64,000 bases of DNA, from positions 1,240,001 to 1,304,000 of the forward strand of contig NZ_OX638201.1 of NCBI RefSeq assembly GCF_951805225.1, written 5' to 3'. A program made the translations under genes and the position numbers. This document shows, in pieces, positions 45,090 to 53,826 of the stretch. A model generated the notes under the pieces. That model saw only the letters and a program-made list of their open reading frames with translations, searched no databases and was not told the DNA's origin. Numbering within the stretch: position 1 is the stretch's first letter; each line of letters begins with the position of its first letter. Source of the stretch: an uncultured Flavobacterium sp. (GTDB taxonomy: Bacteria; Bacteroidota; Bacteroidia; Flavobacteriales; Flavobacteriaceae).

Positions 45090-45119
45090 TTGTGATTATC
45101 AAATTATAGACTATCTTTG
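45090..45119 (+). promoter_or_regulatory. consensus promoter of antitoxin-like gene
   Basis: TTG (45090-45092), a 19-bp spacer and TATCTTTG (45112-45119) give an exact consensus match, 31 bp before the ATG at 45151. Confidence 0.72.
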
Positions 45120-45150
45120 TATCAAAATTAATAACTTAAAGTATCATAAA

Positions 45151-45450
45151 ATGATAGAAATAGTTGAGAATTACGAGAACTACATTAATAGTATACCAGA
45201 ATTGATAGGCAAATCTTATTATAAAGCTGAGTTTTTTATGCAAAAACTGGGTTTAAAACATGCTACATATTATAGAAAATTGAAATCTAAAAATTTTACT
45301 CATCAAGAGGTTAAATTAATTACAACTTTATTATTTCCTGAAGAAATATTGATGCAGGAGTTGCAAAAAAGTGAAGAAGATATAAAAGCAGGTAGAACTA
45401 TTAATTTTGAAGATTTTAAACAAAAACTAATAACTAAGTATAACATCTAG
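45151..45450 (+). CDS. putative antitoxin, convergent with RelE/ParE-type toxin
   Basis: A 99-residue protein. The centre (HATYYRKLKSKNFTHQEVKL) looks like a helix-turn-helix. The C-terminal stretch (ILMQELQKSEEDIKAGR and NFEDFKQKLITKYNI) resembles the toxin-binding tails of type II antitoxins. Its 3' end overlaps the convergent toxin gene by 24 bp. It has a strong promoter. The antitoxin role is inferred from the neighbour. Confidence 0.6.
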   Translation: MIEIVENYENYINSIPELIGKSYYKAEFFMQKLGLKHATYYRKLKSKNFTHQEVKLITTLLFPEEILMQELQKSEEDIKAGRTINFEDFKQKLITKYNI

Positions 45451-45714
45451 TTCAGCTGGATTTCGTTTATTATCCCAGAATAAAGCAATATATATTGTTT
45501 GATTTTCGATTGTATAAAATAAATAAACTTTATTTGATATTAAAAACTTACGAAAGCAAGTTTTTTTATACTTAGAACCAATATGAATGTTTTGCGCGAT
45601 CATTTGCATTATTGAAATAGTTTGGTTTGAGAATTTAGTTGATTTAGAGTCGTTATACTTGCTAATAATTTGAAAAAAAGTTTTCTCGGCAGTTTCGGTT
45701 AATTCTACATTCAT
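45427..45714 (-). CDS. RelE/ParE superfamily toxin-like protein
   Basis: A 95-residue basic protein with the RelE/ParE layout: an N-terminal beta strand and helix pair, then CFRKFLISNKVYLFYTIENQ and IALFWDNKRNPAEL, the hallmark of the ParE C-terminal strands. Members inhibit gyrase or cleave mRNA on ribosomes. Unlike most type II systems, it is convergent with its partner rather than cotranscribed. No clear promoter of its own was found. Confidence 0.7.
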   Translation of the reverse strand: MNVELTETAEKTFFQIISKYNDSKSTKFSNQTISIMQMIAQNIHIGSKYKKTCFRKFLISNKVYLFYTIENQTIYIALFWDNKRNPAELDVILSY

Positions 45715-45794
45715 TTGTGAATTTAATAAGTTTTACAAATATATAATATTTTAAGGATTTTTCTTTCAAAATTAAAAAGCACTTGTTTTTGATC

Positions 45795-45857
45795 TAGCCC
45801 CGATAGAGGCGGTATCCTCGCAGTGAAACGGAGAGATATAGCCGAAAGCGGGAACTA
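45795..45857 (+). ncRNA. structured RNA element, possibly Flavo-1-like
   Basis: A GC-rich 63-nt island with nested pairing: TAG/CTA, CCCG/CGGG, GGC/GCC, TATC/GATA and CTC/GAG around a loop, with GA-rich internal loops (GATAGA opposite GAAA). The AGCCCCGATAGA ... AGCGGGA frame is one I know as recurrent in Flavobacteria intergenic regions, and it may be the Flavo-1 RNA motif, though I cannot verify the name. It lies between the toxin gene and uvrD. The strand is assumed from the downstream gene. Confidence 0.55.
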
Positions 45858-45967
45858 TGTTTGTTGAAAAAACCAATTGTTTTGCTTCAAAAAAAAACTT
45901 AGAAACTTATAATCTCAGAAACTTAGTATCTTAAAAAAAGGTAGTAGCTTATTCAATCATTAATTCT

Positions 45968-45975
45968 TATTTTTG
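45968..45975 (+). promoter_or_regulatory. candidate -7 element of uvrD/pcrA
   Basis: TATTTTTG matches TAnnTTTG only 7 bp before the first in-frame ATG at 45982. If real, transcription would start about at that ATG, which favours the next ATG (45997) as the start or implies a nearly leaderless message. No -33 TTG was found. Confidence 0.35.
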
Positions 45976-45981
45976 CATAAT

Positions 45982-48336
45982 ATGGAGAAAAATTTCATGC
46001 AAAAGTACATTGATCAACTCAATGAAGCGCAACGACAACCCGTGCTGAAAAAAGACGGGCCAATGATTATTATTGCTGGTGCAGGTTCTGGAAAAACCCG
46101 TGTTTTAACTATTAGAATTGCTTATTTGATGGCGCAAGGAATTGACGCTTTCAATATTTTATCGCTTACGTTTACGAACAAAGCTGCTCGTGAAATGAAG
46201 CATAGGATTTCGGATATTGTGGGTGCATCTGAGGCAAAAAATCTTTGGATGGGAACTTTTCACTCGATTTTTGCGCGTATTCTTCGTGCAGAATCGGATC
46301 ATTTGGGATATCCATCCAATTTTACCATTTATGATTCTCAGGATTCGGCGAGACTGATTTCTTCTATTATTAAGGAGATGCAGTTGGATCGTGATATTTA
46401 TAAACCAAAACAGATTTTAGGCCGTATATCTAATTATAAAAACAGTTTAATTACGGTAAAAGCGTATTTCAATAATCCTGAATTGGTAGAGGCCGATGCG
46501 ATGGCTAAAAGACCACGTTTAGGAGAAATTTATCAGCAATATGTAGAGCGTTGTTTTAAAGCAGGCGCGATGGATTTTGATGATTTGTTATTGAAAACCA
46601 ATGAGTTATTGACTCGTTTTCCTGAGGTTTTGGCAAAATATCAGAATCGTTTCAGATATATTTTGGTTGATGAGTACCAGGATACAAATCACTCTCAGTA
46701 TTTGATTGTTAGAGCTTTATCTGATAAGTTTCAGAATATTTGTGTGGTTGGTGATGATGCGCAGAGTATTTATGCTTTTCGTGGAGCAAATATTAATAAC
46801 ATTCTGAATTTCCAGAAGGATTATGAAGGTGTAATAATGTTCCGTTTAGAGCAAAATTACCGTTCGACAAGAAATATTGTTGAAGCGGCAAATACGGTGA
46901 TGGAGCATAATAAAACAAAATTGGATAAAGTTGTTTGGACTGCAAATGATTTTGGTCAAAAGATAAAAGTACACCGCAGTTTGACAGACGCCGAAGAAGG
47001 TCGTTTTGTTGCAAGTACGATTTTCGAACAAAAAATGCAAAATCAATTGCATAATGGTTCGTTTGCGATTTTGTATCGTACCAATGCGCAATCTCGTGCA
47101 ATGGAGGACGCGTTGAGAAAGCGTGATATTCCGTATCGAATTTATGGAGGTTTGTCATTTTATCAACGTAAGGAAATCAAGGATGTTTTGTGTTATTTAC
47201 GTTTGGTAATTAATCCAAAAGATGAAGAAGCGTTGGTTCGTGTAATCAATTATCCGGCACGTGGAATTGGTGATACTACTGTTGAAAAACTTACGATTGC
47301 TGCAAATCATTACAAACGTTCGATTTGGGAAGTGATGGTGAATATTGATAAAATCGACTTGAAATTAAACGCGGGAACGAAGAATAAAATCAATGATTTT
47401 GTTACGATGATTCAGAGTTTTCAGGTAATTGATCAAAATCAGGATGCTTTTTATATTACAGATTATGTAGCTAAAAAAACTGGTCTTGTTCAAGAATTGA
47501 AGAAAGATGCAACTCCGGAAGGAATGGCGAAGATTCAGAATATCGAAGAGCTTTTGAATGGTTTAAAAGATTTTACTGAAGGACAAAAAGAAATTGATGG
47601 CGCAAGAGGAGCTTTGTCGGAATTTATGGAAGATGTGGCGCTTGCAACTGATTTAGATAAAGATACGTCTGATGAAGATCGTGTTGCTTTGATGACGATT
47701 CACTTGGCAAAAGGACTTGAATTTCCGCACGTTTTTGTGGTGGGAATGGAGGAAGATTTGTTTCCGAGTGCGATGAGTATGAGCACCAGAAGTGAATTAG
47801 AGGAAGAACGTCGATTATTTTACGTAGCTTTAACTCGTGCAGAGCATCAGGCATATTTGACTTACGCACAATCTCGTTATCGTTGGGGGAAATTGACAGA
47901 TAGTGAACCGTCACGTTTTATCGAAGAAATTGATGGACAATATTTGGAATATCTAACTCCTGCGGAAACTAATTATAGATATAAATCGCCAATTGATGGT
48001 GACATTTTTGGTGATATAGATAAATCTAAATTGCGTCTGGCAAAACCAATTGGTTCAACGCCACCAAAGCATGTTACAGATAATCATCCAAAACCGGATT
48101 TGAATATTCGAAAACTAAAACCTGTTACAGGAACTAATCCGAATACTCCAAGTGCACCAAATTTATTCGACAATAAATTGACAATCGGAAATGTTGTAAT
48201 GCACGAACGTTTTGGAAAAGGTGAAGTTGTAAATCTGGAAGGTGTTGGTGCGGATAAAAAAGCCGAAATAAAATTTGAAGTTGGAGGTCTTAAAAAGCTT
48301 TTACTTCGTTTTGCTAAATTGGATGTTGTAGGGTAG
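45982..48336 (+). CDS. UvrD/PcrA-type ATP-dependent DNA helicase
   Basis: A 784-residue superfamily 1A helicase. Walker A AGAGSGKT is at ~33-40, motif II is LVDEYQDTNHSQY, and motif III (GDDAQSIYAFRGAN), QNYRSTRNI and the C-terminal HLAKGLEFPHVFVVGMEE/ALTRAEHQAY blocks are all present. It unwinds DNA in nucleotide excision repair and mismatch repair or displaces RecA. A PcrA-like C-terminal tail (~720-784) is present. The ATG at 45997 (MQKYIDQLNEAQ) may be the real start. Confidence 0.95.
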   Translation: MEKNFMQKYIDQLNEAQRQPVLKKDGPMIIIAGAGSGKTRVLTIRIAYLMAQGIDAFNILSLTFTNKAAREMKHRISDIVGASEAKNLWMGTFHSIFARILRAESDHLGYPSNFTIYDSQDSARLISSIIKEMQLDRDIYKPKQILGRISNYKNSLITVKAYFNNPELVEADAMAKRPRLGEIYQQYVERCFKAGAMDFDDLLLKTNELLTRFPEVLAKYQNRFRYILVDEYQDTNHSQYLIVRALSDKFQNICVVGDDAQSIYAFRGANINNILNFQKDYEGVIMFRLEQNYRSTRNIVEAANTVMEHNKTKLDKVVWTANDFGQKIKVHRSLTDAEEGRFVASTIFEQKMQNQLHNGSFAILYRTNAQSRAMEDALRKRDIPYRIYGGLSFYQRKEIKDVLCYLRLVINPKDEEALVRVINYPARGIGDTTVEKLTIAANHYKRSIWEVMVNIDKIDLKLNAGTKNKINDFVTMIQSFQVIDQNQDAFYITDYVAKKTGLVQELKKDATPEGMAKIQNIEELLNGLKDFTEGQKEIDGARGALSEFMEDVALATDLDKDTSDEDRVALMTIHLAKGLEFPHVFVVGMEEDLFPSAMSMSTRSELEEERRLFYVALTRAEHQAYLTYAQSRYRWGKLTDSEPSRFIEEIDGQYLEYLTPAETNYRYKSPIDGDIFGDIDKSKLRLAKPIGSTPPKHVTDNHPKPDLNIRKLKPVTGTNPNTPSAPNLFDNKLTIGNVVMHERFGKGEVVNLEGVGADKKAEIKFEVGGLKKLLLRFAKLDVVG

Positions 48337-48388
48337 AGAAATGTTTCAAGTTTCAGGTTTCAGGTTGCTTGACTTTGAGTATAATTTT

Positions 48389-48469
48389 AACCGCAAAGTT
48401 CGCAAAGATTTACGCAAGGCACACAAAGCTTTGCGAAACTTTGCGTAAATCTTTGCGAACTTTGCGGTT
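48389..48469. repeat. dispersed inverted repeat, AACCGCAAAG family
   Basis: Perfect 29-bp arms (48389-48417 and 48441-48469) around a 23-base loop. It matches the copy at 19354-19425. The flanks share GTTTCAAGTTTCAGG and ACCTGAAAC blocks in inverted order, so the full element extends over roughly 48340-48510. Confidence 0.88.
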
Positions 48470-48528
48470 AGACTACACAGCTATGAAATTTAAACCTGAA
48501 ACAAAATAAACTTTAAACAAAAAACAAA

Positions 48529-49149
48529 ATGGCTGAGTTCATAAAAATATATCCGGATAAACCTAGTGAAGCTGCAATTGCCAAAGTGGTAAAAGTGCTT
48601 CAGAATGGAGGATTGGTAATTTACCCAACTGATACTGTTTATGGTTTGGGCTGTGATATTACAAATTCACGTGCGTTGGAGAAAATCGCAAAAATTAAAG
48701 GTGTGAAATTAGAGAAAGCAAACTTCTCATTCATTTGTCATGATCTGAGTAATTTATCAGATTATGTTCGTCAGATTGATACATCTACTTTCAAGATTCT
48801 GAAAAGAGCTTTACCGGGACCTTATACTTTTATTTTACCTGGAAATAATAATTTACCAAAAGAGTTTAAAAAGAAAACGACTGTTGGTATTCGTGTTCCT
48901 GATAATAATATTATTTTGGAAATTGTTCGCCAATTAGGAAATCCAGTGGTTTCAACTTCGATTCGAGATGAAGATGATGTAATTGAATATACTACAGATC
49001 CTGAATTAATTTTTGAAAAATGGCAGAATATTGTCGATTTAGTTATCGATGGTGGTTATGGCGATAATGTTGGTTCGACTATTATTGACTTATCAGATTA
49101 CGAACCAGTTATTGTGAGAGAAGGTAAGGGTGATATTGGTATTTTGTAA
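48529..49149 (+). CDS. Sua5/YciO/YrdC family protein (threonylcarbamoyl-AMP synthase-like)
   Basis: A 206-residue cytosolic protein. The YrdC fold signature is present: GGLVIYPTDTVYGLGCD near residues 30-46, SFICHDLSNLS, and GIRVPDN followed by NPVVSTSIRDEDD. It contributes to tRNA t6A synthesis if it is the TsaC-type enzyme, but the length without a C-terminal Sua5 domain and the EYTTDP region also fit the YciO subfamily, whose activity is debated. tsaE is encoded 14 kb downstream. Confidence 0.85.
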   Translation: MAEFIKIYPDKPSEAAIAKVVKVLQNGGLVIYPTDTVYGLGCDITNSRALEKIAKIKGVKLEKANFSFICHDLSNLSDYVRQIDTSTFKILKRALPGPYTFILPGNNNLPKEFKKKTTVGIRVPDNNIILEIVRQLGNPVVSTSIRDEDDVIEYTTDPELIFEKWQNIVDLVIDGGYGDNVGSTIIDLSDYEPVIVREGKGDIGIL

Positions 49150-49282
49150 ATAAATACTGAAACTGTATAATAGTTAAAAATAAATAACTAACTTTAGTAT
49201 AGTTAAAATTTAGTTAGTTAATTTAAAATAATGCTATTCTTGATTTATATTTAATTGGTTATTAAAAAAATTAAGGATACAT

Positions 49283-49308
49283 AAAAGCAGGTCAATTGAC
49301 CTGCTTTT
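49283..49308. terminator. bidirectional terminator hairpin
   Basis: A perfect 26-bp palindrome (AAAAGCAGGTCAA and its complement) between the convergent yrdC-like and ompA-like genes, with T-runs on both sides. Confidence 0.88.
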
Positions 49309-49337
49309 TCTGTATTATAAAGTATGTAAAACTAAGA

Positions 49338-50171
49338 TTATTTAGCTTGTTTTTTCATTTCTTTTTCAATCATATCATAGAATTGATCGATTTTTGGCAT
49401 AACCACAATACGAGTTCTTCTGTTACGAGCTTTGTTTTCTGGAGTATCATTAGCAACTAATGGTACGTAAGAACTTCTACCAGCAGCAATTAATTTTGCA
49501 GGGTTAACTCCAAGATCGTTTGTTAATACACGTACAATAGATGTAGAACGTTTAACACTTAAATCCCAGTTGTCTAAGATAAATCCGTTGCTTTTGTAAG
49601 GAACGTCATCTGTGTGACCTTCAACCATACATTCGAAATCTGGTTTGTCATTTACCACTTTTGCAACTTTAGCCAAAACAGATTTTGCTTTGTCGCTTAC
49701 GTCGTAGCTTCCGCTTTTAAATAATAATTTATCTGCAATAGAGATAAATACAACTCCTTTTTCTACGTTGATTTCGATATCTGGATCGTTAATACCAACT
49801 GCTCCTTTTAAACTAGTAACTAAAGCAAGTGTAACACTGTCTTTTTTAGTTAAAGCATCTTGAAGTCTAGATATTTTTAAATCTTTCTCTTTTAAACTTT
49901 CTAAAGATTTTTCAAGATTTTCAGCTCCTTTAGTAGTTAATACAGTTAAATCTTTAGAGCTATTGATTAAGTCTTGATTATGTGCTTTGTAGCTTTCAGC
50001 TGTAGCAGCAAGTCCAGCTTTTTCTTCAAGACAAGAATTTAATTTTACGGTGCAAGAGTTTAATAAATCCTGAATCTCTTTGTTCTTAGCTTCTAATGCT
50101 GCATATTCTTTTTTCGATACGCACGAAGTTAAGGCCATTAATACTGTTAGTGCGATAACTATTTTTCTCAT
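49338..50171 (-). CDS. OmpA family lipoprotein
   Basis: A 277-residue lipoprotein (lipobox Cys17, LTSC). Residues ~20-115 form a long helical/coiled-coil region (YAALEAKNKEIQDLLNSC, YKAHNQDLINSSKDL). Residues ~145-265 are an OmpA C-terminal peptidoglycan-binding domain with VEGHTDDVPY, NWDLSVKRSTSIVR and NKARNRRTRIVVMPK. It anchors the outer membrane to peptidoglycan. A paired gene was not found. The gene is followed by a strong terminator. Confidence 0.92.
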   Translation of the reverse strand: MRKIVIALTVLMALTSCVSKKEYAALEAKNKEIQDLLNSCTVKLNSCLEEKAGLAATAESYKAHNQDLINSSKDLTVLTTKGAENLEKSLESLKEKDLKISRLQDALTKKDSVTLALVTSLKGAVGINDPDIEINVEKGVVFISIADKLLFKSGSYDVSDKAKSVLAKVAKVVNDKPDFECMVEGHTDDVPYKSNGFILDNWDLSVKRSTSIVRVLTNDLGVNPAKLIAAGRSSYVPLVANDTPENKARNRRTRIVVMPKIDQFYDMIEKEMKKQAK

Positions 50172-50205
50172 AGGTATTATATTTAATTAAACGTTGATTA
50201 CAAAT

Positions 50206-51225
50206 TTAGTTTTTAATATTTTGTTTAGTGTTAAAGATTTCTTTAAAAACACCCAATTTCCTGATGTAATATAGGTAAACGATACTTTTGACGGTATAGT
50301 ATTGTTGTATTTGAAAATCTTTTCTTTTACTTAGATATTTTAAAGATAGGCAATAAAAAGAGAAGTGCGCCTTTAAAATAGCAAAAGTATGGCTGAACTT
50401 ACCTTGTGTAAGAAAGCGGATACCGGCAATACCATCTAAAACCATTCGGAAGAAAATCACAAAAAATAGTCCCTTTTTAGGTAAGTTTTTGACAAGCATT
50501 AATAGTGAATTTCTAAAATTCAAAAATGTCTTTTTCGGATTCCCTTGTTGCAATGTGGCGCCTCCAACGTGATATACAACAGATCCCGAATTGTATTTTA
50601 TAATATGTCCTTCATTTGCAGCTCTCCAGCATAAATCGATTTCTTCCTGATGCGCAAAAAACGTTTCGTCAAAACCTTTTAATTCATGATATACTTTGCT
50701 TCTGATAAAAAAACAAGCTCCGGAAGCCCAGAATAATTCGCAATTATCGTCGTATTGCCCGTTGTCTTTTTCGATAGTATCAAAAATTCGGCCACGACAG
50801 AAAGGGAAACCGTATTTATCAATAAATCCTCCGGCTCCACCAGCATATTCAAAGTATTCTTTATTTTTAAAATCAAGAATTTTAGGCTGAATTATTGCCG
50901 TTTGTATTTCGGTATCAAAAGTATGAATTATGGGTTGAAGCCAATTTTCTGTCACTTCAATATCTGAATTTACTAAAGCGTAAATCTCAGCATCTATATA
51001 TTGTAAAGCATCATTATAACCTTTTGCAAAACCATAATTTCCACTATTCTGAACAATTTTAATAGTAGGGAAGTTTTGTTTGACGAAATTTATAGAATCA
51101 TCTGTAGAAGCATTATCTGCGACATATATAGTGGCTCCTTCTGAAAATTGAACGACCGAGGGTAAAAATTGTTCCAACAACTTTACACCGTTCCAATTTA
51201 AAATGACAACAGCTATTTTATCCAA
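50206..51225 (-). CDS. family 2 glycosyltransferase
   Basis: A 339-residue GT2 enzyme. The N-terminal nucleotide-sugar binding region is VVILNWNGVKLLEQF with VADNASTDDS, followed by the metal-binding region ALVNSDIEV and the acceptor-side FWASGACFFIR, HQEEIDLCWRAANEG. The pattern is that of rhamnosyl- or similar transferases for polysaccharides. It lies 34 bp before the OmpA gene on the same strand and 29 bp after the HSDR_N gene. No polysaccharide cluster is present, so the sugar is unknown. Confidence 0.9.
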   Translation of the reverse strand: MDKIAVVILNWNGVKLLEQFLPSVVQFSEGATIYVADNASTDDSINFVKQNFPTIKIVQNSGNYGFAKGYNDALQYIDAEIYALVNSDIEVTENWLQPIIHTFDTEIQTAIIQPKILDFKNKEYFEYAGGAGGFIDKYGFPFCRGRIFDTIEKDNGQYDDNCELFWASGACFFIRSKVYHELKGFDETFFAHQEEIDLCWRAANEGHIIKYNSGSVVYHVGGATLQQGNPKKTFLNFRNSLLMLVKNLPKKGLFFVIFFRMVLDGIAGIRFLTQGKFSHTFAILKAHFSFYCLSLKYLSKRKDFQIQQYYTVKSIVYLYYIRKLGVFKEIFNTKQNIKN

Positions 51226-51254
51226 AAGTAAAATTTATTTGTTTTTAGTATTCT

Positions 51255-51701
51255 TTATTTCTTATAATCTGGCAAGTCTCTTAAAAACTGGTATTTTTCG
51301 TTTTCAAAATCCATCTGACAAAAAAAATGGCTGAGACCATTCGTTACATTCAAAAACCGTGCCTTCATTGTCATGTTATAACGGGCAATTTGATCAAAAG
51401 TTGCCTGAGAAATTTTTACTTCAGGCGCTTTGCACTCTACTAATATATGTATAGAACCATCAGAATTGAAAACAACAACATCGTATCGTTTTCGTAATCC
51501 GTTGACAGTTAAAACTTTTTCTACATTAATAAGTGATTTGGGGTACTTTTTTTCATTCATTAAAAAATGAACAACATGTTGTCGGACCCATTCTTCAGGA
51601 GTAAGAATGATAAATTTTTTCCTGATTTCATCAAAAATAGACACTTTATTTTCGCTATTTTTGAATCGGAAAGTATAAGTAGGAAAATTTAATTGCTGCA
51701 T
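51255..51701 (-). CDS. stand-alone HSDR_N-type nuclease-fold protein
   Basis: A 148-residue protein with the PD-(D/E)xK core of the HsdR N-terminal domain: KRYDVVVFNSDGSIHILVECK (split by residue count, with Asp then Glu-x-Lys) and an N-terminal EEWVRQHVVHFLM helix. Full type I restriction subunits are about 1000 residues and accompany HsdM and HsdS, which are absent here. Such single-domain proteins are common in Bacteroidota as genes of unknown role. It begins an operon with the glycosyltransferase 29 bp downstream. A TATTTTTG is at 51713-51706 on the minus strand. Confidence 0.8.
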   Translation of the reverse strand: MQQLNFPTYTFRFKNSENKVSIFDEIRKKFIILTPEEWVRQHVVHFLMNEKKYPKSLINVEKVLTVNGLRKRYDVVVFNSDGSIHILVECKAPEVKISQATFDQIARYNMTMKARFLNVTNGLSHFFCQMDFENEKYQFLRDLPDYKK

Positions 51702-51742
51702 ACTACAAAAATATTAAAATAGTTTAAAGTTTCATGTTTAAA

Positions 51743-51787
51743 GTTTCAAGTTGTTGGAACCAGAACCTGAAACCTTCAACTTGAAAC
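51743..51787. repeat. inverted repeat, GTTTCAAGTTG family
   Basis: 11-bp arms (GTTTCAAGTTG at 51743-51753 and its complement at 51777-51787). The same words flank the hairpins at 19311-19480 and 48340-48510 and occur at 57150-57178. Confidence 0.6.
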
Positions 51788-51797
51788 AAAAGATTGA

Positions 51798-52802
51798 ATG
51801 GACGAAGTTGTAAAAATTGTTAACGATATAAAGGCCGGAAATATCAAACCGATATATTTTTTAATGGGTGAAGAACCTTATTATATAGATAAATTATCGG
51901 AGTATATTGAGCAAAATGTTCTTTCGGAAGAAGAGAGAGGATTTAACCAAACGGTTTTATATGGTAGAGATGTTTCTGTAGAAGATATTGTTTCAACGGC
52001 CAAGCGCTATCCTATGATGGCTGATCGTCAAGTTGTTATCGTAAAAGAAGCGCAGGATTTATCAAGAACAATTGATAAAATAGAATCGTATGTCAATAAT
52101 CCGATGGAAACAACTGTTCTTGTTTTTTGTTATAAATATAAAACACTGGACAAACGTAAAAAAGTAACTAAATTACTTGCTCAAAACGGAATCGTTTACG
52201 AAAGTAAAAAGCTTTATGAAAACCAAGTTGGTGATTGGATAAAACGTGTTCTTGCCGGAAAAAAATACACAATTGATCCTAAAGCTAACGCTATGTTGGT
52301 GGAGTTTTTAGGTACGGATTTGAGTAAAATCAATAACGAATTAGAGAAATTACAGATTATTTTGCCACAAGGAACTGTAATTACGCCACAACATATTGAA
52401 GAAAATATTGGTTTTAGTAAAGATTATAATGTTTTTGAACTTAGAAAAGCTATTGGAGAACGTAATCAGCTAAAAGCGTATAAAATTGCAGAGAATTTTG
52501 CGCATAATCCAAAGGAATATCCATTGGTAATGACAACAGGTTTGGTTTTTGGATTTTTTGTTCAGCTTTTAAAATACCACGGATTAAAAGATAAAAATCC
52601 TAAAAATGTAGCTGCTGCGATTGGTGTAAATCCTTATTTTTTAAAGGAATATGATTTAGCAATAAAAAATTATCCTATGCGAAAAGTAAGTCAGATTGTT
52701 GGTGCCTTGCGAGATGTTGATATCAAAAGTAAAGGAGTAGGAGCGAATGCATTACCACAGTCAGATTTGCTAAAAGAAATGCTTTACAAAATATTTAATT
52801 AA
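51798..52802 (+). CDS. holA: DNA polymerase III subunit delta
   Basis: A 334-residue clamp-loader subunit. The N-terminal AAA+-like domain contains IYFLMGEEPYYIDKL, YGRDVSVEDIVSTAKRYPMM and DRQVVIVKEAQDL. The middle and C-terminal helical domains (LGTDLSKINNELEKL, DYNVFELRKAI) follow. It opens the sliding clamp ring. It is divergent from the HSDR_N gene. The length is normal. Confidence 0.94.
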   Translation: MDEVVKIVNDIKAGNIKPIYFLMGEEPYYIDKLSEYIEQNVLSEEERGFNQTVLYGRDVSVEDIVSTAKRYPMMADRQVVIVKEAQDLSRTIDKIESYVNNPMETTVLVFCYKYKTLDKRKKVTKLLAQNGIVYESKKLYENQVGDWIKRVLAGKKYTIDPKANAMLVEFLGTDLSKINNELEKLQIILPQGTVITPQHIEENIGFSKDYNVFELRKAIGERNQLKAYKIAENFAHNPKEYPLVMTTGLVFGFFVQLLKYHGLKDKNPKNVAAAIGVNPYFLKEYDLAIKNYPMRKVSQIVGALRDVDIKSKGVGANALPQSDLLKEMLYKIFN

Positions 52803-52868
52803 GCCGTGGAAATTCACGATATTTGCACTTCTAAAAATAAATCACATTAAAAAATAATTATCACAATT

Positions 52869-53051
52869 ATGGGAATGAATAAAAATACCGTTTTAGGATG
52901 GGCTACTTTTATAATGATACTTATGGGATTGTTACTTATAGGTCTTGGAGCTTTTAGATACAGAGATGTATCAGGTTGGGGATTTGTAGCCGTTGGTGTT
53001 GGCTTTTTTGCGAATGCCTGGGTTTTTAATGCGTTGAAAGGTAGAGTTTAA
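52869..53051 (+). CDS. small CAL67264-family membrane protein
   Basis: A 60-residue membrane protein with two transmembrane helices (~8-27 and ~34-54). It matches in size and pattern (GWATFIMILMGLLLIGLGAF) a small family known in Flavobacteriia as CAL67264. Its function is unknown. An internal Met3 could also be the start. It is 66 bp after holA. Confidence 0.7.
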   Translation: MGMNKNTVLGWATFIMILMGLLLIGLGAFRYRDVSGWGFVAVGVGFFANAWVFNALKGRV

Positions 53052-53124
53052 GCCATTTCAAGATTCAATATCAAATTCAATTCAAAAGATTAAAAAAATT
53101 AGAAGAAAAAATTGACTAGATAAA

Positions 53125-53517
53125 CTACTGAGGATTTGAAATGATCATTTTAGAAGGTTGACTTTCATTTTCGATTTCCTTTGCAATTTTTAAATATTTT
53201 ATAATATCTTCTTCTTTCCAGTCTTTTTTTTGAAGATCTAAATATTCATCTAAAGCACTATCGAAATCATTTTCAAAATCAGTCAATTTTAAAGAAAACC
53301 CGAAGTCTGTTTGATAATTCAAAAAACCAACATAATCACCTAGCCGACAAATAAGATAGCAATTTTGTTTTTTATCTTCAATTGTTTTTAAAAGGCTAAC
53401 AGTTTTATTAAACCCATAAACCAATTTGAAATTTTCTACAACTTGGATAGAATTCGTTACTATTCCATGTTTTACATTATCAGTTGTAATAATTCTGTTA
53501 ACTTTAAAATCTAACAT
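53125..53517 (-). CDS. hypothetical protein
   Basis: A 130-residue soluble protein without signal peptide or membrane segment. The N-terminal part is beta-rich, and the C-terminal ~50 residues are helical and acidic (ENDFDSALDEYLDLQKKDWK). I recognise no family. It is flanked by AT-rich DNA and stands alone. Confidence 0.5.
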   Translation of the reverse strand: MLDFKVNRIITTDNVKHGIVTNSIQVVENFKLVYGFNKTVSLLKTIEDKKQNCYLICRLGDYVGFLNYQTDFGFSLKLTDFENDFDSALDEYLDLQKKDWKEEDIIKYLKIAKEIENESQPSKMIISNPQ

Positions 53518-53826
53518 AATAGTTTATTTTTAAATGTTTAATCGATTACTTTTTGTTTTGCTAACTATCGGTGAAGTTTATTAAATACAAAATAAGACTT
53601 TATTTTTAATAATACAGAAAGAATTCTTTATAAATGTTGCAGACGGCTTTTAGTTGGGAGGATAAATAGCTTTAAAATGCATAAAATTCACCATATCAAA
53701 TAAAAGCATATTCTTAACAAAATACCTCTATTTGAAAAATTGTTTAAAATTTCTAATTCATTTATTTTTTCTCGATTATGTTTTTTAAACAATAGCTTAT
53801 ATTTGTGAGAAATTATTCAAAATAGT
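53518..53826. promoter_or_regulatory. AT-rich intergenic region with a -7 element
   Basis: A 309-bp region without genes. TATATTTG at 53798-53805 matches the -7 consensus 21 bp before the ATG at 53827. The -33 position has TTATG rather than TTG. Nothing else is seen. Confidence 0.4.

Noticed and set aside
46793..47158. 121-codon minus-strand open frame inside uvrD/pcrA
   Set aside because: Antisense shadow of a well-conserved helicase, with no promoter or family resemblance.
51255..51701. Type I restriction system
   Set aside because: Only an isolated N-terminal domain is present, with no HsdM or HsdS.
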